Source: Bacteroidia bacterium
GTDB taxonomy: Bacteria; Bacteroidota; Bacteroidia; J057
Assembly: GCA_030430575.1 (NCBI GenBank)
Contig: JAUIKF010000076.1
Location: forward strand, 1 to 32,025
Reading direction: 5' to 3'
DNA length: 32,025 bases
The notes beneath the pieces were generated by a model, which saw only the letters and a list, made by a program, of their open reading frames with translations, was not told where the DNA came from and ran no database searches. How positions within the stretch are numbered: position 1 is the stretch's first letter; each line of letters opens with the position of its first letter. Of this stretch, positions 15,826 through 24,374 are shown in pieces. The position numbers and the translations under genes were made by a program.

Positions 15826-18021
15826 TTAAAACTTTATCCGCACTTGCACCTTCACCTCAGTCTGGGTATCCCCTTGAATCAGTTCGAGGTTATTACCCAC
15901 CACAGTTACACCTGCCGCATTTTGGAAGCTACGCTGGGCGACCCGTAACCAGCATTCAATCTTGCGGGTAGGTTTGTAGTTGAGCATGAGGTAGACGCGA
16001 CTGCCGACGCCGTTATAAGCAGGGATAGAGAAAAAGCCCAAGACATCGTTTTCATAGGCATAAATTCGCGCATCAAAGTCTGGGACGTCAAACAGCGCGT
16101 AGCGAGCTGTGAGCTTTAATTTAAACCCTACCTTATAGCTAAAGTCTTGAAATATCAGGAAGCCTTTGTGTACCTCATTGGGACCATCTTCAAATCGAGA
16201 AAATTCCACGCGCGTTTTTAGGCCGATGATGCGATCGATGGAGGTCTGGTAATGGAAGCGTAATTGCAGCCTTTGGGTAGGGTGGGGGGCTAGAATTTGC
16301 TGCCCAGGAAGGGGATCACTGGGGTTACGTTCTTTGTTGTCAGATCTGAAACGGACGTAGACAATGCTTTCTCGGTTGGGCTTATAGTTTAACTGGAGGA
16401 GGTATTCATATCCACGACTGGGATAGCCTATGCGGAAGTTGGGCGTAGGGAAAAAGAATTGGTCAAAATAAGAGCTGATTTGCCACTTATAATGCGGCTT
16501 GAGCTGCATGCCGATATAGAGGCCGCGCTCATTGCGGATAGCTGTAGGCCGCTCAGCAAAGGCGAAGCCTTTGAAGGAGTGAAAGTCTGCGTCAAAGCTC
16601 CGCGCCAAAATCGCCAGATCCAGAATCGGTGAGAGGCTAGACATCATCCCTGCTACACCGGCGATGCCTCCAGACTTACTGCGCGCCAGCTCTCCAAAGA
16701 AATTGAAATTTTGGTACACCCAGTCCACATCTAGGCTAGACAGGGAATTTTGATCCCCTCTAAAATCAAACTGATTATAATAGGTTAACCTGCGATTGAT
16801 TTCAGAGTCAAACTGCTGCTGATAGTGGGTGAGTCCCACTTTGAGGGTGCGGGACTGGTAGGCGACACGTCCACCAAAGACAGTCTCTGCAATCGCTTTG
16901 CGATTGGCGAGTTCTGAAAGCGTGCGGTGAAGCCCACTCGTTTGTAGACTGCCGACCAGCTCAGCAGCCTCTGTGAGGCTGTCGCGTTCTTGGACGGAAG
17001 CGTCCAAATGATTGCGCGAGCCAAAGGCTGTGACCTCTACTTTTCCAAACCCAAAAGTAGCGGCAGCGCCACGTAAATACTGGTTTTCATTGACCGAACT
17101 ATAGGGCCTGATGCCTCGCGCGGTGCGCTTTACGTTACTGATAACTGCAACGCCTTTTCCAAACCCGAGGCCTCGTGACAAGATCAGGCCTTGCCCAATC
17201 TCTAAAGTGTAATCGCCGATGGCCAATTTTTTTAACCTTCCATAATTTTGAAAATAGACGTGAAAGGAGAGGAAATCATATCCGTATTGCTGATTTTGAG
17301 GGTCCCATTTCCACCGTTCTCCGCGGTCTTTTTCACCTGTGATCCCAAAACTGAAGTGTGGATTATAGCGCAATCGCAAGCGTGTGTAGGACTGGTAAGG
17401 CGAACCTTGGTAACGAGTGCTTAGACTTGTATCTGTACCGATGGTATCTCCCATGCTGCTTGTAATGGGCTTAAAGGTGGTATCTGGCGGGGTGTAGCCT
17501 CGCTGCATTTCAGGAATGAATACTATTCGTTGGGTAAGCTCTCCATTGAGGTTGGAGAAGATTTCACCCAAGCCAGCCCCCTTTTTGCCCTGCTCATTTC
17601 CCAAAACTCCCTGATCATTTCCCACCTTCACATAGGGCAAAATGCCAGCAATCAATTGCTGATCAAAGCCCTTGACACTTTGCAGCTCATAAATGCTACT
17701 GAGCGGACCAAATTCAGAGATATGCTGCTGTAAATTACTGACTAACAGGACATTCATGCCTGGAAGCTGAATGAGGTCTTCAGGGGGAGCCGTGTTGATG
17801 TCCAAAGGACGTTGACGTAAATCTTGGAGGTAGTCAATTAGGTAGGTGAAATCAACCTGTTCATCTACTTCCGTATTGCCGATCGCATCCTCAATATCAG
17901 TATCTACTGCTTCATCAGGCGTTCGGAGGGTGTCTATTTGGGCCTGAGAAATTGAAAAAATGCTTCCTAGGAAAAAGAAAAGCAAGATCTTTTGTTGCAT
18001 TTTTTCTAAAGATACTCTCAT
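15826..18021 (-). CDS. Helix-hairpin-helix (ComEA-like) domain plus outer-membrane beta-barrel protein
   Basis: The 731-residue protein has a signal peptide (MQQKILLFFFLGSIFSISQAQ; either ATG 18021 or ATG 18000 could be the start, the latter preceded by AAAAA). Next is an acidic stretch, then a ComEA-like (HhH)2 domain at about residues 60-130 (LDINTAPPEDLIQLPGMN ... FGPLSSIYELQSVKGFD). The remaining 600 residues alternate like a large beta-barrel, with repeated Y/R/F-rich strands (GRLKKLAIGDYTLEIGQG, YLLQLNYKPNRESIVYVRFR) and an F-terminated C-terminus. ComEA-type HhH modules bind DNA in natural transformation. Here the module would face the periplasm beside a barrel, so DNA binding or uptake is possible but unproven. 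The family occurs in Bacteroidota genomes and is, to my knowledge, uncharacterised. Confidence 0.7.
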   Translation of the reverse strand: MRVSLEKMQQKILLFFFLGSIFSISQAQIDTLRTPDEAVDTDIEDAIGNTEVDEQVDFTYLIDYLQDLRQRPLDINTAPPEDLIQLPGMNVLLVSNLQQHISEFGPLSSIYELQSVKGFDQQLIAGILPYVKVGNDQGVLGNEQGKKGAGLGEIFSNLNGELTQRIVFIPEMQRGYTPPDTTFKPITSSMGDTIGTDTSLSTRYQGSPYQSYTRLRLRYNPHFSFGITGEKDRGERWKWDPQNQQYGYDFLSFHVYFQNYGRLKKLAIGDYTLEIGQGLILSRGLGFGKGVAVISNVKRTARGIRPYSSVNENQYLRGAAATFGFGKVEVTAFGSRNHLDASVQERDSLTEAAELVGSLQTSGLHRTLSELANRKAIAETVFGGRVAYQSRTLKVGLTHYQQQFDSEINRRLTYYNQFDFRGDQNSLSSLDVDWVYQNFNFFGELARSKSGGIAGVAGMMSSLSPILDLAILARSFDADFHSFKGFAFAERPTAIRNERGLYIGMQLKPHYKWQISSYFDQFFFPTPNFRIGYPSRGYEYLLQLNYKPNRESIVYVRFRSDNKERNPSDPLPGQQILAPHPTQRLQLRFHYQTSIDRIIGLKTRVEFSRFEDGPNEVHKGFLIFQDFSYKVGFKLKLTARYALFDVPDFDARIYAYENDVLGFFSIPAYNGVGSRVYLMLNYKPTRKIECWLRVAQRSFQNAAGVTVVGNNLELIQGDTQTEVKVQVRIKF

Positions 18022-18027
18022 GATTTA

Positions 18028-18125
18028 CCTAGAACTTAAAACCCAAAACCTAGAACTTAAAACCCAAAACCTAGAACTTAAAACCCAAAACCTAGAACTT
18101 AAAATCCCGAACCTAGAACTTAAAA
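18028..18125. repeat. 21-bp tandem repeat, about 4.7 copies
   Basis: Units begin CCTAGAACTTAAAACCC and repeat every 21 bp at 18028, 18049, 18070, 18091 and 18112. The first three are identical, the fourth ends TCCCGAA and the fifth is partial. Because 21 is a multiple of three, an open frame with a 7-residue repeat crosses it, but this is a by-product. The array fills the space between the HhH/barrel gene start and the preceding gene's stop, and its last copy overlaps that stop codon. Confidence 0.9.
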
Positions 18126-18953
18126 CGCATACGTCATCGACACATGGGGACTATACCCCAAAGGATCGACATAGCCAAAGGCAAAGTCACATTGGAAGTT
18201 TTTTAGTTTTACCCCGATGCCCCCACTCCATGCCAATGGCTGTGTGCTGACCCCTAGCCGCGCAAAGAAGTTCTCCGCAAAGAGGTATTCTATTCCTCCT
18301 CGAAACGAAACAGGGTGATCGACATCTTTTTGTACATCAGCTACTAGAAATACATTTTCTGAGGGTTGATATGCTATCCCTGCTGTGATCACGCTGGGAA
18401 TATCTTCCCTCCCAGCCAAGCTGATCAATTCAGCACGGTTGACATTGGTGGCGCTGAAGCCCACAGAGAGATCATCGGTGATACGCGTATTCAGGCCAAT
18501 ATCCACAATCAGGTTATTGGCTTGGCCATAATTCAAGATCGTGACGGAAGTGTATTTTGCATTTACCCCAATGCTCACCCGTTCTAGGAAAGTTGTGGCG
18601 TAAGCAAGACTGATGTTGCTTTCTCTATAGGTATCAAATCCTGCTGACCCAAAGGCGATACCTGCAGTATGCTTATTGTCAAGAAAGGGCAGAATCACGC
18701 CCGCATTGCCGTAGGTCAATTCTTTTAAGTTGAATCGCCGTTCTACATAAGCCCCAACTATGGGCTTTTCTATCCCTGCAATCCCAGCGGGATTGTGAAA
18801 CAGTGCCCAAAAGTCAGAGCGAACACCGGTATAAGCGAACCCTAAACTAATGGCTCTGGCACCTACCGCAGGACTGGGGTCATTGGCGGCAAAGGTTTTT
18901 TGGGTAAAGAGGGCCAGAAAGAGACAAGTGGCCAAGAGGAAAATTTGCTTCAT
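18120..18953 (-). CDS. PorV/PorQ-like outer-membrane beta-barrel protein
   Basis: The start is the ATG at 18951-18953 (MKQIFLLATCLFLALFTQ); the frame's earlier codon two positions upstream is a TTG. After the signal peptide comes the family signature ARAISLGFAYTGVRSDFWAL followed by FHNPAGI, and then alternating amphipathic strands to a terminal F (MTYAF). PorV and PorQ are accessory barrel proteins of T9SS, shuttling or anchoring sorting-domain cargo, but this superfamily also contains unrelated transport barrels, so a T9SS role is not assured. The length (277 aa) is shorter than PorV (about 380) and closer to PorQ-like proteins. Its stop codon lies in the tandem repeat preceding the HhH/barrel gene; the two may share a transcript. 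Confidence 0.7.
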   Translation of the reverse strand: MKQIFLLATCLFLALFTQKTFAANDPSPAVGARAISLGFAYTGVRSDFWALFHNPAGIAGIEKPIVGAYVERRFNLKELTYGNAGVILPFLDNKHTAGIAFGSAGFDTYRESNISLAYATTFLERVSIGVNAKYTSVTILNYGQANNLIVDIGLNTRITDDLSVGFSATNVNRAELISLAGREDIPSVITAGIAYQPSENVFLVADVQKDVDHPVSFRGGIEYLFAENFFARLGVSTQPLAWSGGIGVKLKNFQCDFAFGYVDPLGYSPHVSMTYAF

Positions 18954-19063
18954 GAACAAAATAGTTGTTTCACAAATAAACCAAAAAAATGTGACAGCTT
19001 TAAGGGAATTCTAATTCGTGTTTGTCACAATATAGAATTTCATCATCCCAAAAGTCTTCCATT

Positions 19064-19759
19064 ATGAAAAACCTATTGTTTTGCGTTACCTTATTGATCA
19101 TTTCTTTCTCCAGTTTAATGGCTCAGAATTCTGAGACTGGGAACACAGATGCTGCGAATGAATCGAATGAAAACCCTAACTTTTATTCATTGTCAAATGC
19201 CTTAAGGGTCAATTTTAGTTTCACCTACCAAAGTGCCAATTTTGGGGTGCAGACCCGGTTTTACAGCCCGGCTATTAGCTTGCAAATGTATAGAGGGAAA
19301 CGCCACCTTCATGAGATAGGCATTTTGTCACCGAGCTCCTTGAGTACTTTCCAAATTGCTGATGTAGGAAGAGGGATCACTGGAAGCTTGAATTTAAAAT
19401 ATCAATATAATTACATGCTAGGAACAGGGACTCAAAAATTTCGGCCCTATTTTGGCGCAGGGGTCTACCCTTCTTTTTTTTATGCTCGGAATGATCCGAC
19501 CACGAACAATAATTTCCCTACCAGAAGCAGCGGAGCTGTATTTGGATTTGGGGCCGTATCAGGCTTGCAACTTAATTTAAAGTCAAATTTTTTTCTAGAT
19601 GTGAGCATCCCTTTACGATTTGCGAGTATCCAGTTTATTCAAGGTACTGTCTTGAATCCAGCGCTCCCGATTGAAAACCAGATAGTCAGCTTTACCCGTA
19701 CCAATTTCTTTTTGCCTGAAGTCTTCATCATTGAGATTGGCGGAGGATTGAGGTTTTAG
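19064..19759 (+). CDS. Predicted outer-membrane beta-barrel protein
   Basis: The ATG at 19064 gives a clean signal peptide (MKNLLFCVTLLIISFSSLMAQN); the frame could extend upstream to 19022 but would then bury the signal. The 231-residue product alternates hydrophobic strands and ends in IEIGGGLRF, as in small outer-membrane barrels of the OmpW/porin-like classes. A proline/asparagine-rich turn (NDPTTNNNFPTRSS) probably marks a surface loop. No specific family was recognised. The gene is convergent with the DUF4249 gene, only 4 nt apart at their ends. Confidence 0.7.
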   Translation: MKNLLFCVTLLIISFSSLMAQNSETGNTDAANESNENPNFYSLSNALRVNFSFTYQSANFGVQTRFYSPAISLQMYRGKRHLHEIGILSPSSLSTFQIADVGRGITGSLNLKYQYNYMLGTGTQKFRPYFGAGVYPSFFYARNDPTTNNNFPTRSSGAVFGFGAVSGLQLNLKSNFFLDVSIPLRFASIQFIQGTVLNPALPIENQIVSFTRTNFFLPEVFIIEIGGGLRF

Positions 19760-19763
19760 GAAG

Positions 19764-20621
19764 CTAAAGGTCAGGTACCCGGTATCGCTTTTCTTTCACT
19801 TCATGAGTTGAAAAATAGCCTATTGCTCCATCGCTTAAATTGGTGGGCAGGTTTCCTGGAGGGGTATCAAAAAGCCCTCCTCGCCATTCTGTCTCAGAAA
19901 AAAGGGCACGTAGGTATCGATAGTGCAAACCAGAAATAGACAACCTTCTGAAGGTAATGCCTAACCCTGCTGGATAGCCATAGTAGTTTGTGGGGGAAAA
20001 AGTGAATAAGCCGTTTGGCTCGATAAGCGGGTGAGTATAGTAAGTGAATGTCCGACTGGCAACTTCTACCAAAACGGAATCCCCTCCGGTTCTTGAGGGC
20101 CTATAATAGGCTGTGTCGTCCACTATTACTTCCCATTGATGCGGTTCATCAAACCCAAACTGATGATCGATAATAGCAAAGCTTGCCCCTTTATAATCTG
20201 GGTCTGGAGGCGGATGAAAAAGGAGTTCCTCATCAAAATCCCCACCCGAATACAATTTCTCTGAAGCAGTATAAGTCTTTCCCTCCGAGACAATGGTAAG
20301 GGAATAGGTTTCCCCCACCTTTCCTTGCATGGAAGGATTAGATTGGTAGATGCCTGGTTCATTTTCTGTGAAATGCCAGGTCCTACTACCATCTGATACA
20401 GATACCTCCGCACCAGAGACCGGAACAGCAGGCTCATTCAGGGCCTCAAGACTTTTGGATAATGTCAGTTTGACGGTCTGGGGGCCTTCCTGAGTGGTGA
20501 TGGCACCATCAACGACAAGAAGAGAAACAGGGTCAACCAGGCTGTCTGGTTCTAGCTCCTGAACACAGGAGATGAGGCAAACCAGGCAAAAAACTAAGAG
20601 AAATATCTTTGGCGAATCCAT
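19764..20621 (-). CDS. DUF4249 family lipoprotein, partner of the TonB receptor
   Basis: The 285-residue protein has a lipoprotein signal (MDSPKIFLLVFCLVCLISC, lipidated C19) followed by VQELEPDS and the DUF4249 beta-rich pattern (LLVVDGAITTQEGPQTVKL, SGAEVSVSDGSRTW, GETYSLTIVSEGKTYTA). Such proteins are usually encoded immediately after a TonB-dependent receptor, as here (4-nt gap), and probably act at the outer membrane as its ligand-capturing partner, in place of a SusD. The substrate is unknown. The gene is the last of the sigma / FecR / receptor locus. Confidence 0.85.
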   Translation of the reverse strand: MDSPKIFLLVFCLVCLISCVQELEPDSLVDPVSLLVVDGAITTQEGPQTVKLTLSKSLEALNEPAVPVSGAEVSVSDGSRTWHFTENEPGIYQSNPSMQGKVGETYSLTIVSEGKTYTASEKLYSGGDFDEELLFHPPPDPDYKGASFAIIDHQFGFDEPHQWEVIVDDTAYYRPSRTGGDSVLVEVASRTFTYYTHPLIEPNGLFTFSPTNYYGYPAGLGITFRRLSISGLHYRYLRALFSETEWRGGLFDTPPGNLPTNLSDGAIGYFSTHEVKEKRYRVPDL

Positions 20622-20625
20622 ATAG

Positions 20626-23220
20626 CTAGAAGTTAAAGTTGTAAGTAATGCTAGGCAGAACTGCTAAGAGCCATGTTTTGCTTAGGACAGTCTCCTGTGG
20701 GGTGACAGGAATCCTATCTGGGCCTAGACGAGGACTGAAATTGACAGAAAGGGCATTTTTTCGGTAATAAGCATTGTAGACTGAGAAAACCCAGCTACTA
20801 CGGTTTTTGCGATGCGCTTTGGCGTGAAGGGTAGCTGATAGATCCAGGCGATGGTAGGTCGGTAATCGCTCCCCATTGCGAGAAGAATAGATGGGGATTT
20901 CTCTCCCTTGATATTCATAGGCTCCAATGGGGAGGGTTACCGCACCACCAGAGCTTATTTGCCAATTGCCTGCAAACTCCCAGCGATCGCTTTTTTGATA
21001 ACTCAAAACCAGTGAAAAATCATGCGGCCGATCAAAAAAGGTAGGGTAGGGCTGGCCGTTATTGATTTCGGGGATTTCCAAGAAGCTTCTTGACCAGTTG
21101 TAGCTAACCCAGCCTTTCAGCCTCCCTTTTTGCTTTCTTAACAAAATTTCAACCCCGTAAGCTCGTCCTCTACCTTCCTGTAAATGGTTTGGGAAATTGG
21201 AGTTTTGTAAAATGATTAAATGGTCTTTCACATCCACTAGGTGGTCAAGCCATTTGTAATAGCCTTCAATTGAAAAAGCAAATACATGCTCCCGTAATTC
21301 TCGATAGTATCCAGCACTTAGCTGGTCGGCACGCTGTGGGTTGACGGCTCCAAAAATACTGGGCAACCAGACATCCAATGACGAAAAGGAGAGTGTACTA
21401 TTGCGTATCAAATGCATGTACTGGAAGTTGCGATGGAACCCTGCTTTGACGGCAGATGCTTCTCCTGTATTAATGCGAAGATTTGCGCGAGGAGAGATAT
21501 TTTTGGGGCTCGATTTCCAGTCTGTGAAATCTCCATTCCAAATAGTTTGGAACATGGATGCACGAAGGCCATATTCAAGGAGAATCTTGGGTGCTATTTC
21601 AAAGCGGTGACTGAGGTAAAGGGCATAGGTTAAAGCATTTGTTTCAAGGTCGTGGATATAGGGTCCATCAAAATCTGGGATTACACTTAATAGTGACTTG
21701 GCAGTATCTCCTGGAAAGAAATGATTGTGAAAGCTTTCCATTCCCCACCTTAATTGATGTTTGGGATGAGGATAAAAGGTAAAATCGGCTTTTGCACCTG
21801 CGGTTCGGATATTGGCAAAGAGCGTAACCGCTTGCGTAGTCACATCAGAAGGGAGGACAGAATTTTCGTAAAAATAGTCTGTATAGATCAGGCTAAAATT
21901 GGCAAAAAGCTTTTTACTGAACAGGTGATTCCATCGTACTGTACCTGTCGCATTGCCCCAATTGATGCTATACTGATCGAAATACCGCAAGCGGTCCCGC
22001 CCAAAATAGCCTGAGACAAACAGGCGATTTCGCTCGTTTATCCTGAAGTTCACCTTGGCATTCAGGTCATAGAAATAGAGATCATTCCCTCCATCATTTG
22101 GATTTATTTTGAGAAAAACATCTCCATAGGTTCTCCGCCCAGACAGCATAAAACTGCTTTTTCCCTTCTTGATCGGGCCTTCGACGGTCAGTCTGCTCGC
22201 CAGTAACCCTATGCCTCCTGAGGCTTCGAATTTTTTATTATTCCCCTCTTTCATTCTAATATCCAACACAGAAGACAATCGCCCTCCATATTGGGCGGGC
22301 ATTGTCCCCTTATAGAGTTCCAAGCCTTGGATGGCATCTGTGTTGAATACTGAGAAAAATCCCAATAAATGGGAAGGGTTGTAAACAGGCGCTTCATCCA
22401 GTAAAATAAGGTTTTGCCCCATATCACCGCCCCGGACAAACATTCCCGTCGAGCCTTCCGAAACTGTTTTGACACCGGGCAACAATTGCACAGCGCGGAT
22501 AGGATCTGCCTCCCCAAGCATCGGTGGCATGTCCTTCAGGTCTGCAACTGATAACCGATCAATGCCCATGTCAAGGGTCTGGCTATTGGCTTCTTCATCA
22601 GCAATGATGATGACATCATCTACCAGTTCTGTATTAGGGGATAAGCTTATGTTTCTCAAAGTATCTCTGTCAAGTACTAACTTGAATGTCAGGCTTTTAC
22701 AGCCTGGAAATTGAACCTTTACCTCATAGGTGTCTGGGGGGAGGGAAAGGGAGAAGAAACCGTATTCATTCGTATAAGTCCCCACTTTTAGTAAGGGAAT
22801 GGAAACTGCTGCGCCGTAAAGGTGTTCTCCATTGGGCTGGAACAGGACATAGCCACTGAAGGTGTATTTGGTAGGCTTTACGTGCTTGATCTCAGGTATG
22901 GGAGCTTTGAACAAAATGATCTTTTCATTAGATATCTGAAAGCGCAGGCCGTTTTTTTCGCTGATCTTCAAGAGCAATTCCTCTATCTCATATTCCTGCT
23001 TATTCAGCGTAAGGGAGCTATCCAGTGGGATGTCATTTTTGCTATAAGCCAGCGTCAGGGGATGTTGTGTTTCGATTATTTCCAATAATTCGCCCACCGT
23101 ATGTTGGCCTTGAGAGAGATAGATCAACTTTGGGGCGTAGGTTTGTGTCAATCCCAGAAATGGGATAAGCAGCAAAGCGATCTGAAGGGATAAAATATGA
23201 TACTTCATATAAGTTTTCAT
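20626..23220 (-). CDS. TonB-dependent receptor with N-terminal STN signalling domain
   Basis: The ATG at 23218-23220 follows the FecR stop by one nucleotide and starts MKTYMKYHILSLQIALLLIP, a signal peptide; earlier in-frame ATGs overlap fecR and lack this logic. The roughly 864-residue receptor has an STN/secretin-like domain (LLEIIETQHPLTLAYSKNDI), a carboxypeptidase-regulatory-like beta domain (FSGYVLFQPNGE...GFFSLSLPPDTYEV), a plug (PPMLGEADPIRAVQLLPGVK, VRGGDMGQNLILLDEAPV) and a barrel ending YNFNF. The STN domain is what talks to FecR across the periplasm. The receptor therefore probably imports an unknown ligand and reports its binding to the anti-sigma/sigma pair encoded just upstream. 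Confidence 0.9.
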   Translation of the reverse strand: MKTYMKYHILSLQIALLLIPFLGLTQTYAPKLIYLSQGQHTVGELLEIIETQHPLTLAYSKNDIPLDSSLTLNKQEYEIEELLLKISEKNGLRFQISNEKIILFKAPIPEIKHVKPTKYTFSGYVLFQPNGEHLYGAAVSIPLLKVGTYTNEYGFFSLSLPPDTYEVKVQFPGCKSLTFKLVLDRDTLRNISLSPNTELVDDVIIIADEEANSQTLDMGIDRLSVADLKDMPPMLGEADPIRAVQLLPGVKTVSEGSTGMFVRGGDMGQNLILLDEAPVYNPSHLLGFFSVFNTDAIQGLELYKGTMPAQYGGRLSSVLDIRMKEGNNKKFEASGGIGLLASRLTVEGPIKKGKSSFMLSGRRTYGDVFLKINPNDGGNDLYFYDLNAKVNFRINERNRLFVSGYFGRDRLRYFDQYSINWGNATGTVRWNHLFSKKLFANFSLIYTDYFYENSVLPSDVTTQAVTLFANIRTAGAKADFTFYPHPKHQLRWGMESFHNHFFPGDTAKSLLSVIPDFDGPYIHDLETNALTYALYLSHRFEIAPKILLEYGLRASMFQTIWNGDFTDWKSSPKNISPRANLRINTGEASAVKAGFHRNFQYMHLIRNSTLSFSSLDVWLPSIFGAVNPQRADQLSAGYYRELREHVFAFSIEGYYKWLDHLVDVKDHLIILQNSNFPNHLQEGRGRAYGVEILLRKQKGRLKGWVSYNWSRSFLEIPEINNGQPYPTFFDRPHDFSLVLSYQKSDRWEFAGNWQISSGGAVTLPIGAYEYQGREIPIYSSRNGERLPTYHRLDLSATLHAKAHRKNRSSWVFSVYNAYYRKNALSVNFSPRLGPDRIPVTPQETVLSKTWLLAVLPSITYNFNF

Positions 23221-23221
23221 T

Positions 23222-24199
23222 TTAAGGTAAAGCACAACCAGTTCCATGTAGGATGACTGTTTCTCCATCTACTTCGACAGTGAAACCAAAAATCGTTTCT
23301 AATACATGCAGCACATATTCTAGCTTAGGGCGATCGTAGCGAGTCGTAAGGATACAGGAAGCTGCTTTTTCATTTGCTAATTGAATCTTTTTCCCAAAAT
23401 AATCCGATAATTCCGCTACGACTTCGTCCAAATTCCTATCCTCAAAAGTGAGCTGATGCGTTTTCCAGGCGAGTAGATTCGGATTGTCATATTCTTGGGA
23501 AATCACTCCCTGAGAGGATTTAGCATAAATTCCTCGAAGGTTTGGCGTGAGTAAAACCTGCTTTTGTGGGGTTAATATGGGATGAAAGGCCACTTTGCCC
23601 GTCACGACTGATACTTGAATAAGGCTATCCGAAGGATTTGCCTCAACCAAGAAAGAAGTGCCCAGCACCTGCGTAATAACGTCTTCCGTGAGGATAGTAA
23701 ATGGACGTGTGCTGTCCCTTGCTACTTCGAAAAAGGCTTCGCCTAGCAACGTTACTTCCCTTTTGTCTGGGGCAAAATGGGCTGGATAGCGCAGCTGACT
23801 GCCTTCCCGAAGGCTCACTATTGAGCCATCAGGAAGGGTGACTTCGCCAGATTCATGGCTGGCCATCGTGACTGTTGTCCATTGATCATCCGAACCCTGA
23901 GTAAAGACATACCCTAATCCAGCCAATAGGGTGATGGCCGCCGCAATGATGATCGCCCAGGTCCGTAATCGTCTGACTTTCTGCCGCTTATCCCCTGCTA
24001 TTTGATCGTGGACTTTAGAAAGGGCCACCTCAATATTTGGGGTGAAAGTAGATTCTTGAAAGGCAGATGCTTCCCAGGCTTGGGCCATTTGTTGAAAATG
24101 TGCTTCATTTTCGGGTTTGGTATTTCGCCAGACTTCGAGCGTTTGACGCTCGTCTGGAGAAGCTTGTTCCGAGAGGTATTTGGTGATGAGTTGATCCAT
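23222..24199 (-). CDS. FecR-family anti-sigma factor
   Basis: The 325-residue protein has an N-terminal cytoplasmic anti-sigma domain (LITKYLSEQASPDERQTLEV), one membrane helix (about 84-104, TWAIIIAAAITLLAGLGYVF) and the periplasmic FecR domain (VTLPDGSIVSLREGSQL, VTLLGEAFFEVARDS...PFTI, QVLGTSFLVEA), then an STN-like C-terminal part (FEDRNLDEVVAELSDYFGK). It would bind the ECF sigma on the cytoplasmic side and the receptor STN domain on the periplasmic side. Its start codon lies in an inverted repeat that could occlude translation. The stop is 1 nt before the receptor start, so the two are tightly coupled. Confidence 0.93.
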   Translation of the reverse strand: MDQLITKYLSEQASPDERQTLEVWRNTKPENEAHFQQMAQAWEASAFQESTFTPNIEVALSKVHDQIAGDKRQKVRRLRTWAIIIAAAITLLAGLGYVFTQGSDDQWTTVTMASHESGEVTLPDGSIVSLREGSQLRYPAHFAPDKREVTLLGEAFFEVARDSTRPFTILTEDVITQVLGTSFLVEANPSDSLIQVSVVTGKVAFHPILTPQKQVLLTPNLRGIYAKSSQGVISQEYDNPNLLAWKTHQLTFEDRNLDEVVAELSDYFGKKIQLANEKAASCILTTRYDRPKLEYVLHVLETIFGFTVEVDGETVILHGTGCALP

Positions 24200-24359
24200 A
24201 GAAAAAGCTGCTGAAAGCAGGTTGTTTTTTCTATGTCACAGAAAATGGGGAGGACCCCTAAAGAAGAAAGAAGAAAGAAGAAAGAAGATTTATGAATATT
24301 GAACAAGGATTTAGGATTTTTGAAGTAAAAGAGACTTCATCCATCTTAATTCCTTGTTC
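24197..24359 (-). promoter_or_regulatory. Structured spacer between the sigma and anti-sigma genes
   Basis: The 175-nt gap contains three features. A 9-bp inverted repeat GAACAAGGA / TCCTTGTTC (24301-24309, 24351-24359) encloses the smaller dyad TGAAGT / ACTTCA (24321-24326, 24334-24339). Four exact copies of AAAGAAG sit at 24260-24287. A 10-bp perfect repeat CATAGAAAAA / TTTTTCTATG (24197-24206, 24226-24235) includes the FecR start codon and encloses CTGCT/AGCAG. No TAnnTTTG box was found, so the two genes are probably on one transcript with this spacer inside it. Confidence 0.5.
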
Positions 24360-24374
24360 GTCAATCGATATTCT

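Noticed and set aside
17960-18250. Open frame with a 7-residue LELKTQN repeat across 18028-18125
   Set aside because: It is just the 21-bp tandem repeat read in one frame, and it overlaps two real minus-strand genes.
18969-19028. TGTGACA / TGTCACA inverted repeat between the PorV-like and barrel genes as a CRP-type site
   Set aside because: The 7-bp arms are about 26-30 nt apart, far from a CRP-type half-site spacing, and this lineage does not use such a consensus in a way I can support.
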